Shown here: positions 45,409-54,174 of the stretch, in pieces
Layout: each line of letters starts with the position of its first letter
How positions within the stretch are numbered: the stretch's first letter is position 1
Assembly: GCA_035222895.1 (NCBI GenBank)
Contig: JAVYIG010004947.1
Coordinates: 62,001 to 126,000, forward strand
Origin: Strongylocentrotus droebachiensis
Lineage: Eukaryota; Echinodermata; Echinoidea; Camarodonta; Strongylocentrotidae
DNA: 64,000 bases
Direction: 5' to 3'
The notes under the pieces: generated by a model
The model's input: the letters and a program-made list of their open reading frames with translations, nothing else
Told to the model about the DNA's origin: nothing
The model's database searches: none
Translations under genes and position numbers: made by a program

Positions 45409-46408
45409 CTGTGAATGTTCCAGCAAATGTCGCCCCTAGTCCTCCCGTGAAAACATTGAGAGCAACGGCCGTGTCAAAATTCCTTTCGTCAAAGACTGCA
45501 TCCTTGCATAAACTGGACGGAATGTTATCCTCGACGAAAAAGGAGAACCCTTGGACAAAGGCTAAGGTAGCTAGCACCTCGTAAGCAGAACTGATGAAGT
45601 CTAACAACAAGGTTATCGTGCATATGAGACTTATGGCGATGTAGATAACATAGAAGTTGATCCCTTTGCGGATGAGGATGATGAAAATGGTTCGACCGAT
45701 GATGCCACCTAAACCGCCGATTGTGGAGAGGAAGATTGCTTTGGAAGGAGGGATGCCAAGGTACGTGTTCAGCGTGGGGGACCAGAAAAAGCATCCATGC
45801 ATAAATGGTGTAATATTGCAAGAAAGTAATAGGCAAGGAGAAGAGAAAGAGAGGTTCGTTTAGGAGTCCGCAAGACCCTTCACAGGTCTGAAAGAAGGGT
45901 GTGGTCCACGATGAGCGTGCATTCGTTGATGTTTCATGCTTACTTTTGCAACGGCTCTCGGTTTGAATCAAACCTCTTTGCTCCGAAATGCACTGTCCAC
46001 TATCCTCTTCCCCCTCCTCCTCCTCCTCTTGTTCATCCCCTTTCTCATCATCCTCCTCCTCCTGTTCATAAATCCTGTCTTCCTTTTTCTCTAATAATAC
46101 CTTTTCAGAATGGCACTTTCTTTTCTCTTTCACTTCATCATGAATTTCGCCTTCATTCGTAGCTGCGTTTCTTGATGACTTGCGTATCGCTGCACCGCAC
46201 GCGACAAGGTTCAGAGCGATACCGCCAAGGATGATAAACGCCCCTGCATAGCCATATGCTTCAAAGGACCTTTCCGTTACAATAGGGAGCAGCATGGATC
46301 CGGCGGTGTAGCCATATAACGTGATTGTGTTCACCAAAACGAACTTTTCCCGGAAGAAATCATTTAGTGCGAGGAGTGTAGGCATGAAGGTCATTGACAA
46401 GCCAGCAC
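45409..46408 (-). pseudogene. Transporter copy B, exon 3, frameshifted
   Basis: The 1000-bp counterpart of copy A's 948-bp exon 3, with the same acceptor and donor sites. From the 5' end it is open and very similar (LSMTFMPTLLALNDFF, YGYTAGSMLLP). The loop carries an extra 16 residues rich in E and D. After VPHAEH a 4-bp GTAC insertion (about 45760-45765) shifts the frame, so the normal GIPPSKAIFLSTIGGLGGII half is read only in another frame (45401-45802). The difference from copy A is 48 + 4 bp, exactly accounting for the length. Unless the insertion is an assembly error, the protein would end within about 75 residues of the break. Confidence 0.88.
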
Positions 46409-47011
46409 CTGTGGAAAAAATTGATTATGAATATTAACAATATTACTAGTAATCATTAGTTTCAGTATTGTTTGTCTTTCAACTGTTTCATATTTCACTT
46501 TTCCTTTTTTTAACTTCATGTTTCCACAAACTAAAGAGTAAAAAAGAAGAAAGAATATTGATGGACTAACGGTGAAATCAGTCATGAGCCCCGTAGGGAG
46601 GTTAATTTTGTAACAGTCTCTAAAAATGGTCGGAACTAGCAATTTATGTCAATCACAGAAATAGCATTCGTTTTTCACACCCCCCCCCCCCGAAAGAAAT
46701 ACTATGATAGAGTAGCGTTCTTCATGGTAATGTAACGAATTCACTTGATTTAAATAAGTTTGCAATACCTGTACAAACCTGCATTAAATGTAGGTTTGGG
46801 CCAAAAATACAACAACAACAACAACATCAGAAAATCACGACAATGATGTCACGCTTATCGGACGGAATTGAGAAGTCAGTCGTTAGTGTTTAATTTTAAA
46901 AAAACATGCAACAAATTATTCCATGCAGCTGGCTTTTGTTAGGTTTGCACAATAAAATCTACAAGTCAGTGTGCTGTTGCCTTTGATGTCCGAGGTTCGA
47001 AGCCGCCAATG

Positions 47012-47243
47012 GGGACTTTTAGATTCGCACGAAGACAATGGCCCGAATTCACAAAGGAGGTTTGTCGACAAACCTTGGTTTTCGTGCGTCATATGACGCG
47101 TTTCGACGCGTTTTTACAAACCACGTTTGTAAAAAAAAACGCGTAAAAACGCGTCATATGACGAATTCACAAAGAAGGTTTGTCGATGCACTGCCTGGAA
47201 TGGACATCACACGTATCAGTCTTCGTGCAAATCTAAAAGTCCC
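47012..47243. mobile_element. Family P2 element, copy 4, containing a P1 palindrome
   Basis: Ends GGGACTTTTAGATTCGCACG and TGCAAATCTAAAAGTCCC. A P1 copy (47040-47187), truncated or rearranged at its right end, is inserted inside. P1 therefore moved after P2 here. Absent at the matching place in copy A. Confidence 0.75.
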
Positions 47244-47619
47244 TAATACCCCGCAGTCAGCACTTGCGCCACCGTGCGAAAACTCCCTAAGATGAGACGA
47301 GTGGAAGCGAAAAGTAATTATCATATACAAACGTAATTATTATTACAAAAGCATATTTCCATTTGAAAGTGGCCAGTTAGTTTGCAGCTAGGCAGGAATC
47401 TTTTGTCTACATAATCTGCAAGGAGAATACGTCCACCTGTGTATCATGGAGTGCTCCGCTTGTGTATGAAAGAATTGTGATTACATAACTTTCATGACAC
47501 GTATATGGTCTTTGTGTATTCAGGGAGGTGACATTGTAACCCCTTCGTGTTTTTCATAATTTGGTCTGCAATGACCTTTATCTGCTCTTGCTCAGACTGC
47601 AACCGTGAACTGGCTTATA

Positions 47620-47750
47620 AGAATACCGAAAGATTTCGCGATGCCAGTTTCAATCAGAAGTTCCACGAATTACAAACAACAAAGCCCCAAGACCACACAC
47701 TAGAGCTTGCTTTGACAGGTTTACGCTTGACGCAGAAGTATGATTATTCA
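47620..47750 (-). pseudogene. Decayed copy of transporter exon 1 inside intron 2 of copy B
   Basis: The minus strand reads VKASSSVWSWGFVVCNSWNF and then, in another frame, a TGIAKSF-like block, against MARESSSGWSWGWVIVVSKF in the intact exon. It is collinear with 12230-12370. Not functional. Confidence 0.75.
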
Positions 47751-48412
47751 AATCCAATCCAATTTTTTTTTTACAGTTTAGGCCTAGCGCCCTTAATATA
47801 TAGAATGTGTAACAAGCGACAAGGTCCTATTACGCAATGGACGCCTTATAACATCATCTTTACCTATAAATTTGTGACGTTAAATTGGGGAACTGGTCGG
47901 ATGGGGTTGACAGACGGGCCTTAAACTGTACATAATATAGGGAGCGGATTACATGAAAAATCAACGAGGGAAAGGATCAGGTTCGGAGTAAGCCATTGTC
48001 ATGTTCGCTCATTTCAAAAGGTGACCCTGTAAGGGGCTTGAAATAGATAATATGGCTTCTAGCTGTTGGGCAAAGGACTTAACTCCGTTTCGTTGACGAT
48101 CAGCCATATCATGCACAACAAAGACGAAAGACTTGGTGTATGGCTGATCGTCAACGTAACTCAGATACCGTCCGCAAAATGACTTTTTGGTATCCTTTCT
48201 TCAAATTGATCGATAATATAATTCATATAGCTATTTTCACCATAGCAATTTGCCGATGTATGTCGTCATGCATGAGTCCAGTGTTTTATGACTATGGTGA
48301 TGTCCAAGGTTCAAACGGAGTATGGTCACACACATAGAGAACATATTTCTTAGCTCAAAAATCCTCTCAAATTCACTTTAGGCAAGTATGATGATGATAA
48401 TTCACTGATCTG

Positions 48413-48570
48413 GGCCATGTTGCATAAAACTTACCACTGATGGTAACTTTGCTTTCAATGACAACTACCCTGGTAACAGGGCTCAACAGGCAATCAAAAT
48501 CAAGGTTCCCATGGTAGTTACCATTGATGGCAAAGTGACCATCACTGGTCAGTTTTGTGCAACGGGCCCC
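48413..48570. repeat. Palindromic element in intron 2 (copy B)
   Basis: The counterpart of 13213-13370, 158 bp, with inverted halves around a GCAATCAAAATCAAGG centre. Confidence 0.7.
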
Positions 48571-48654
48571 TGGCTCTCTACCAGGTATGGCACAAAATGA
48601 GCTACATATTAAAATTAAATTACATAGCTATAAGCTACAAGATATTTAGCTTAC

Positions 48655-48795
48655 CTGATACAGCGAGACAGACTCCTACAGTAACTGTGTTGTTGAAGAA
48701 AGCGCTGGCAATAATAAATGATCCACACAACACTCCGCCTAACATAGCGACAAAACGATGGTTGATCTTCCGCAGAACGAGTGTAACAATTGGAC
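48655..48795 (-). pseudogene. Transporter copy B, exon 2
   Basis: 141 bp, phase 1 at both ends, with intact acceptor and GTAAGC donor. It reads PIVTLVLRKINHRFVAMLGG and on to VGVCLAVS, with only a few changes from copy A. The exon is open. It is grouped as pseudogene with the frameshifted exon 3, and no exon 1 was found between here and the end of the window. Confidence 0.78.
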
Positions 48796-49006
48796 CTGAT
48801 ATATTGACAAATAATGAGAACAGATACTAAATTACAAAATACAAATATGAAAACAAATAAGGTAAGCACGTGTAGAAGGACTGTTTTCAGAAACGTTCAC
48901 GAATTCCCCATAATCTAAATGTTAGAATTATGCTGACATGAAAATACGATTACACCTCTGATCTTGTATCCTTCCTTCGCTAAGATCGTCGATCGTCGAC
49001 ACTGTG

Positions 49007-49210
49007 GCCCGAATTCACAAAGCAAGGTTTGAGCTCAGACCAAGGTTTATGTGCGTCATATGACGCGTTTCAGGTTTGAGTTCAGACCTTGGTCTGAAAT
49101 GCATTTCACAAAGCCGGTTTGTCCTCAGACCAAGGTTTATGTACGTCATATGACGCGTTTCAGGTTTGAGTTCAGACCTTGGTCTGAAATTACATTTCAC
49201 AAAGCAAGGT
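49007..49210. mobile_element. P1-related element, two-unit variant
   Basis: GGCCCGAATTCACAAAGCAA, then two direct units each holding AGACCAAGGTTTATGTxCGT, CATATGACGCGTTTCAGG and ACCTTGGTCTGAAAT. It keeps the central TCATATGACGCGT of P1 but has a different arm sequence (TGAGxTCAGACC). Non-coding. Confidence 0.65.
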
Positions 49211-49400
49211 TTTATGGGCGGCCATACGGGCCAATATCAACAGTCACAAAAACAAACAAAGATGCATACAAACAAACAAAGAAGCATACAAACAAACATA
49301 GGACAGAGCAAAATAGACAAAGTACCCAGAAGAAAGGACCAATTAACAAAGAATAAATCAAAGGTCAGAGCAAAATAAAGTACAGGTCAGAAGAAACAGA

Positions 49401-49949
49401 GGGCGTTTTGGTTAACGGTAAGCAAATAGACATCAAGCACGAAAACGAGAAAGGACAAACTCAAAAGGACATCACATCATCTACGAACTGACCCTCAAAG
49501 GACAACAGAGGGCGTTTTGGTTAACGGTAAGCAAATAGACATCAAGCACGAAAACGAGAATGGACAAATTCAAAAGGACATCACCTCATCTACGAACTGA
49601 CCCTCAAAGGACAACAGAGGGCGTTTTGGTTTACGGGTAAGCAAATAGACATCAAGCACGAAAACGAGAAAGGACAAACTCAAAAGGACATCACCTCATC
49701 TACGAACTGACCCTCAAAGGACAACAGAGGGCGTTTTGGTTTACGGGTAAGCAAATAGACATCAAGCACGAAAACGAGAAAGGACAAACTCAAAAGGACA
49801 TCACCTCATCTACGAACTGACCCTCAAAGGACAACAGAGGGCGTTTTTGGTTTACGGGTAAGCAAATAGACATCAAGCACGAAAACGAGAAAGGACAAAC
49901 TCAAAAGGACATCACCTCATCTACGAACTGACCCTCAAAGGACAACAGA
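49401..49949. repeat. Tandem array of 109-111-bp units, five copies plus a partial
   Basis: Units begin at 49401, 49510, 49619, 49729 and 49839, with a partial sixth at 49950. Each reads GGGCGTTTTGGTTxACGG, CAAATAGACATCAAGCACGA, then TCTACGAACTGACCCTCAAA. Near-identity implies recent amplification. The array ends 85 bp before the first ATG of the integrase gene, so it occupies the place of a promoter or 5' UTR. Confidence 0.9.
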
Positions 49950-50034
49950 GGGCGTCCTCGAGGTTTTTTTCTTTTTAATCTAGGGCCTACTCCAATACGC
50001 TGTAGGTCTATAGATCTACAACAAATATGCATGC

Positions 50035-50447
50035 ATGGGCTGGCCGGACTTATACCGAAAGCATCTCATTTTATATTTTAATATGGATACTGTCACTGAT
50101 AATATAAGACAGCGTGTTTCTCGGCTGATTTCAGATATAGAAAGTGGGCTAGAGATGAATATACCGGTAAATCTTGATACGATCAACTACAGGCTCGACA
50201 GTCTGTGTAGAGATTTACTACATTTTCGCGATGCCTGGCCTCCCGCGTTGCCTATGGTGACATTTCAAATGCCCTGCTGTCTGCCAGACAAGTCTTGGAG
50301 TTCATGAGTTAGATGCCGCTGTAATGAGCCAGGAAAGCGAATCAACTGGATCTCGTTTTCAGCCTGATACAAATCCAGCTGGGGGTGCAGGCGGAGTGGG
50401 AAGACCAAAATTTGACATCTCGGAGGAACAGATTCGCTTCTTCGCAG
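50035..50447 (+). CDS. Integrase-core gene, exon 1 (frame disturbed)
   Basis: Probable first coding exon. From ATG at 50083 (or 50035) the frame reads MDTVTDNIRQRVSRLISDIE and continues through LDSLCRDLLHFRDAWPP, a helical leader typical of the N-terminus of this family. After about 50250 the coding signal changes frame. From about 50268 a second frame is open and reads ELDAAVMSQESESTG, then GRPKFDISEEQIRFFAG up to donor GTAACT (50448). The GRP-x-F-x-I-x-x-EQ-x-x-FF motif is the usual link before the helix-turn-helix. The two parts cannot be joined without an indel or a short unrecognised intron (a possible acceptor is GTCTGCCAG at 50282-50290). It ends in phase 1 and fits exon 2 exactly. Confidence 0.6.
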
Positions 50448-50574
50448 GTAACTTAAGACTCTAACTTTTTTGTTAGGCCTAACTGTTAGACTCTAACGTT
50501 AACTTAGATCTAACTGTTAGATCTAGATCTAGTCTAGATCTAGATCTAGATCTAGATCTAACAGTTAGATCTAG

Positions 50575-50775
50575 ACCGAATTTTCGGCAATCCTATACTT
50601 TAGTGTGTTTTATTATTTTGGGTTTCTAACTTCAGTTAAGAGCTCTAGACCTAGACCTACGTGCATATCATAGGGTTAGGGTTAGGGTAGGGTTAGGGTT
50701 AGGGTTAGGGTTAAACTGAAGTTAGAAACCCAAAATAATAAAACACACTAAAGTATAGGATAACCGAATTGTCCG
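50575..50775. repeat. Foldback with an internal TTAGGG telomere-type tract
   Basis: Inverted arms of about 50 bp (50590-50639 and 50711-50760: TCCTATACTTTAGTGTGTTT and its complement) enclose an array of about seven TTAGGG units, one with a deleted T (50671-50714). Weaker inverted similarity extends outward (CCGAATTTTCGGC against ACCGAATTG). Interstitial, not a chromosome end, since unique gene exons lie on both sides. Confidence 0.8.
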
Positions 50776-51884
50776 TTTATTTCGTTCGTTAAGCCTCTTA
50801 TTTGGGTAGGGTCGGCTCTCTCTTTAAAGACGGAAGCCGACTAGGTCTAGGGTCTATAGACCCCTCTACGCATTCCCTTGCTAACACCATGGCCATTTAA
50901 GTTAGGGTGTCTGAACGATTTTTCAATTTTCAATTTGGGATTGTTTTTCACCATTTTTGTTGGATATTTGAATAAAAAATGTAATCAGAATAATACATTT
51001 CAAATTTCAAGACTCACCAATGTTTCTATCAAAAGATACAGCCCCTCAAAAACTCTGCAATATTCATAGCATTTTGGTCAGAATGGACAAAAAAGTGGTT
51101 CACGTCAAGTTATAATTTTTGCTCAAAAGTTGTAGGTCTACAGCACGATATGCAAAACGTGGATTAAGGGTATTTTCAAACTGAAATCCCTTGGGACTAG
51201 AGAAAAAATAAGCGCATGGATATATTCCTTACAGCTGGCCCAACTTATCCCTCGGGGGCTCACTTCATGAAATTGGTAAATCTCCAAGTTACCATGGAAA
51301 CAATGTTTAAATCGCTGTTTTAAGCAAGATATTTTGACAATTTTGGGGGTGAGCCCCTTTGCGGAATGTGGAGAAAAACCTGCTCTTTCATATGACACCT
51401 CACTTATTGAGTATCACCTTCAGGATCACGAGATATATTGGTTTGAATCTCATTTTGGTAATAAAATCATTGACCAAGTTTGCATGAGCGCGCAATGCAC
51501 ATGGACTACATAGGGATGAGTGCAATCTCTATGGGGAGGATTTTAGCACACAAAACTGAGTGCGCGATCAGACACCCTACATTTAGACTCTATGGCCATA
51601 TTTTTATGCCCCGAAAATCCCCCCCAAATGTCATTTTACCTCGTGCATGTTATATTGTAAATTAGGCCTAGAATCTAGATCTAGAGTCTAGGCTATAAAT
51701 AATAGACTCTAAATCAGTTCCACTTACCAACTTGACTGAAATAATCTGTTTAGAGGTCTAATTGTACCTTTTTAGGAAATTATGGGTCAAAATCGAAATC
51801 CATGTTGAAAAAGATTTGTCTGCACCCCCCCATTACGTCAATGCTGGTCACCATTATGTACCAATATTTGGTTCGCACAGGTGC

Positions 51885-52265
51885 GTACGCAGGGGGTGGG
51901 GTTAAACCCCCCTCCCCTTGAGTTTTTTTTATGTGTATGTTTTTGGGGAAAACCCCCCCGCCCCCTTTTGATTTTTTTTGTAAAATAAAAATATTTTTAA
52001 AAAAAAATTTAAAAATCCTTAAAGATGACCTTACCACCCCCCTCCCCCCCCTCTCCCCCCCTCTCCCCCCCTCTCCCCCAATGGAACGGAATGTCGATGG
52101 GTCAAAATTTCAAATTTCGGGACCCCCCCCCCAAAAAAAAAAAAAAATGTCCTCTTACCCCCTCCCTCGCTTATTCAGCGGCTGGCTGAGTCGTTGTGAT
52201 TTTTGGGGGACCCATTTGTTTCAAATTTGGGCCCACCCCCTAAGAAATCCTGGATCCAGGCCTGA
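51885..52265. repeat. Poly-G foldback repeat, copy in intron 1
   Basis: Starts AGGTGCGTACGCAGGGG and ends AAATCCTGGATCCAGGCCTG. It contains the GGCTGGCTGAGTCG motif near 52180. No clear 8-bp duplication here. Confidence 0.65.
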
Positions 52266-53220
52266 GATCTAGATCTAGACCTCCGATTATAGAGGGGAAC
52301 GTCAACAAATGTCAGTTTTACTGAAGAAATGACCCATATCAGACAATTATATGGGTCATTGAAAAACCGGAATTAAATCACATACCGTATAAAATTTGAT
52401 TCAAAATAAAGGAAAATTAACAGGAATTCAATTTCCTAGAATTCTGTATGCCATCTATATTTTATCAATGGATATTTTTATAATAGCGATACGCGCATAT
52501 CGTAGAAATATTGTGAGAGGATGAGAAAGCGTGTTTTTTTTTTTTTTTTGTAGGGGTGAGAAGACATGAGCCCCTGAACGCTGACGTACTGATGGGGGGG
52601 GGGTAGGGGGGTATTTGTTATTCGATACCAGTGATTTACAAAAGGTTGCTGAAATGACATGATTTTCCGGTATTTTTTCTCAATATTTTTGTAAGTCGTA
52701 TAGAGTCTACCTTTTTTATGCGTTTGTTGGAAAATTAGAAATTCCCAAATTTACAGTCGGGCCAAAAATATGCTTATTTAGAAGCCTTCATGTCAGGGCC
52801 TGCAGAAACTTTTGGAAAAAAACTATGTTACAGAGAAAAAGAAAGAAAGAGAGAGAAAAAAAATAAGTGACCTGCCAATGTCACAAACGAGGTATCAAAA
52901 TATGCTAATCTGACCGTAATTAAATGCCCAACACCCAAAAGCTTAAGGGGGCTCTGCTGGGGCTTCCAAATGTTTTTGCTCATTACGCCACTGCCCCTGG
53001 AAGGTGAGCCCCCTGGAACGTTTGCCCCCCCCCCCCCCCCCAATCCCAAACTGCTTCCGGCGCGCCTGCCTACAGTAATCCTAAACCTTAACCCTCACCC
53101 TAAAGTAACTTTTAATTATTTTTATTTTTTTCTTCTCACCACTAAATAGTTAGCCTAGATTTAGCAGCAGTAATGAATCACACCCACTTCTTCATTCGTT
53201 TTGTTTTTTCTGCTGATCAG

Positions 53221-53394
53221 GAGAAATGAACTGTACAGTGAAAGAAATTGGACAGTGTTTCAACGTCAGTGAGAGAACAATCAAGCGGCGCCTCAATACT
53301 ATTGGCTTATCCATCAGAAGACTTTACAGTGAAATAGGAGATCTTGAATTGGATGACAGAGTTTCCTTCATTTTGCAAAATATGCCCAGGGCAG
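53221..53394 (+). CDS. Integrase-core gene, exon 2 (helix-turn-helix)
   Basis: 174 bp between acceptor TGATCAG and donor GTAAGTG, phase 1 on both sides. It reads EMNCTVKEIGQCFNVSERTI, KRRLNTIGLSIRRLYSEIGD, then LELDDRVSFILQNMPRA. The segment TVKEIGQCFNVSERTIKRRLNTIGL is a helix-turn-helix of the resolvase/IS-transposase type: a helix, a turn at NVS, then a recognition helix ERTIKRRL. It would bind DNA next to the catalytic core. With exon 1 it joins as RFFAGEMNCT, and with exon 3 as MPRAGYKTVDGYL, both in frame. Confidence 0.88.
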
Positions 53395-53529
53395 GTAAGT
53401 GAACTATTATGTAAATAACTTGAGTACCACTAATGTCATGTGCATGCTAAGTGAAACTTGTTTTGTCTGTTAAATCCAGGTAAAATGCAATTACAGTCAA
53501 ACCTGTCCATAGCGACTACCCTAGGGAAA

Positions 53530-53740
53530 CACAAAAAGTGGCCTTTGTAGACAGGTGGTCTTTGTAGACAGGTTCCTTTAGTACATGATTCAATAAGAAC
53601 ATTTTTTCAAGGGATACCAGTAATGTGGCCTTTGTAGACAGGTTCCTTTAGTACATGATTCAATAAGAAACCATTTTCAAGGGAAACAACAAATGTGGCC
53701 TTTGTACAGGTTGTCTTTGTAGACAGGTGGTCATTAAAGC
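53530..53740. repeat. Short tandem repeats of GTGGCCTTTGTAGACAGGT
   Basis: Three units of about 80 bp share TGGCCTTTGTAGACAGGTTC and TTTAGTACATGATTCAATAA, with partial units between. Intronic, non-coding. Confidence 0.75.
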
Positions 53741-53803
53741 AGGTTTGACTGTACTGGATCGAGCTGATCAATCCTACTCTGAGGTCCGCATTTGACAGAT
53801 TAA

Positions 53804-54174
53804 AGGTAAAGACCAGTAATGGTCATGCGATTGCATTGTGAAAGAAACGTTGTGGAATCGATCAGAAAAGGTTGATCATCTAGCATCTAGCATCTGCAAG
53901 GTTCTGGAATCATCAAAATGATAAGAAATTTGGCCCATTCTTCGTAAAGTTACAAGCACTATATACACAGAAAGATGTATACGGGACTACCCTATATCTC
54001 TCACACGACCATGAGAGAAACAAATTTACCAAATATATGAATTAGTAGGCGGTTTCCCGGCAAATTTTTTATCATCATGTATTAGTCAAAACATATATTC
54101 TTTCACATGATTGGTAATGAGAGCTTCCATTTCATTTTTTGAAATTGGGACGTTACCAATACTGGTCTTTACCT
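53804..54174. mobile_element. TTAA-flanked inverted-repeat element, 371 bp
   Basis: Ends AGGTAAAGACCAGTA and TACTGGTCTTTACCT, flanked by TTAA at 53800-53803 and 54175-54178. The left part shares a tract with 358-400, 2090-2210 and 62559-62720. Non-coding, piggyBac-type by its target site. Confidence 0.72.

Larger units (their letters stand above)
46409..48654 (-). other. Intron 2 of transporter copy B
   Basis: A phase-1 intron. Holds a P2 element with a P1 palindrome inside (47012-47243), the decayed exon 1 (47620-47750), a piece of the 12.6/19.5-kb repeat (48060-48180) and the palindrome 48413-48570. Confidence 0.7.
42250..49005 (-). repeat. Segmental duplication copy B of transporter block
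   Basis: Collinear with 4.6-13.8 kb over exons, introns, the intron-3 minisatellite, the palindrome in intron 2 and the decayed exon 1. Differences are mainly insertions: in A the LINE tail (5.6-6.3 kb), the 8.7-kb palindrome and the TTAA element (9958-11903). In B they are the ATA element (43016-43794), a P1 palindrome (43872-44043) and a P2 copy (47012-47243). Confidence 0.85.
50448..53220 (+). other. Intron 1 of the integrase-core gene
   Basis: GT-AG, phase 1. Contains (AGATCT)n (50480-50575), the TTAGGG foldback (50575-50775), a poly-G repeat copy (51885-52265), and a tract at 52400-52970 resembling 28780-29330. No further exon is seen. Confidence 0.7.

Noticed and set aside
45401-45802. 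A separate small transporter gene starting at 45802
   Set aside because: It is the second half of copy B's exon 3 displaced by a 4-bp insertion, and its start codon lies inside a helix.
49051-49378. Lysine/threonine-rich frames of about 100 codons
   Set aside because: They run across the P1-variant palindrome and a CAAACAAA-rich tract. The repeated peptides mirror the DNA repeat.
49401-49949. CRISPR-like array of regular repeats
   Set aside because: The whole 109-111-bp unit repeats with no unique spacers, and the context is a spliced eukaryotic gene. It is a minisatellite.
50671-50714. Chromosome end (telomere)
   Set aside because: Gene exons continue on both sides and only about seven units are present. 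It is interstitial.
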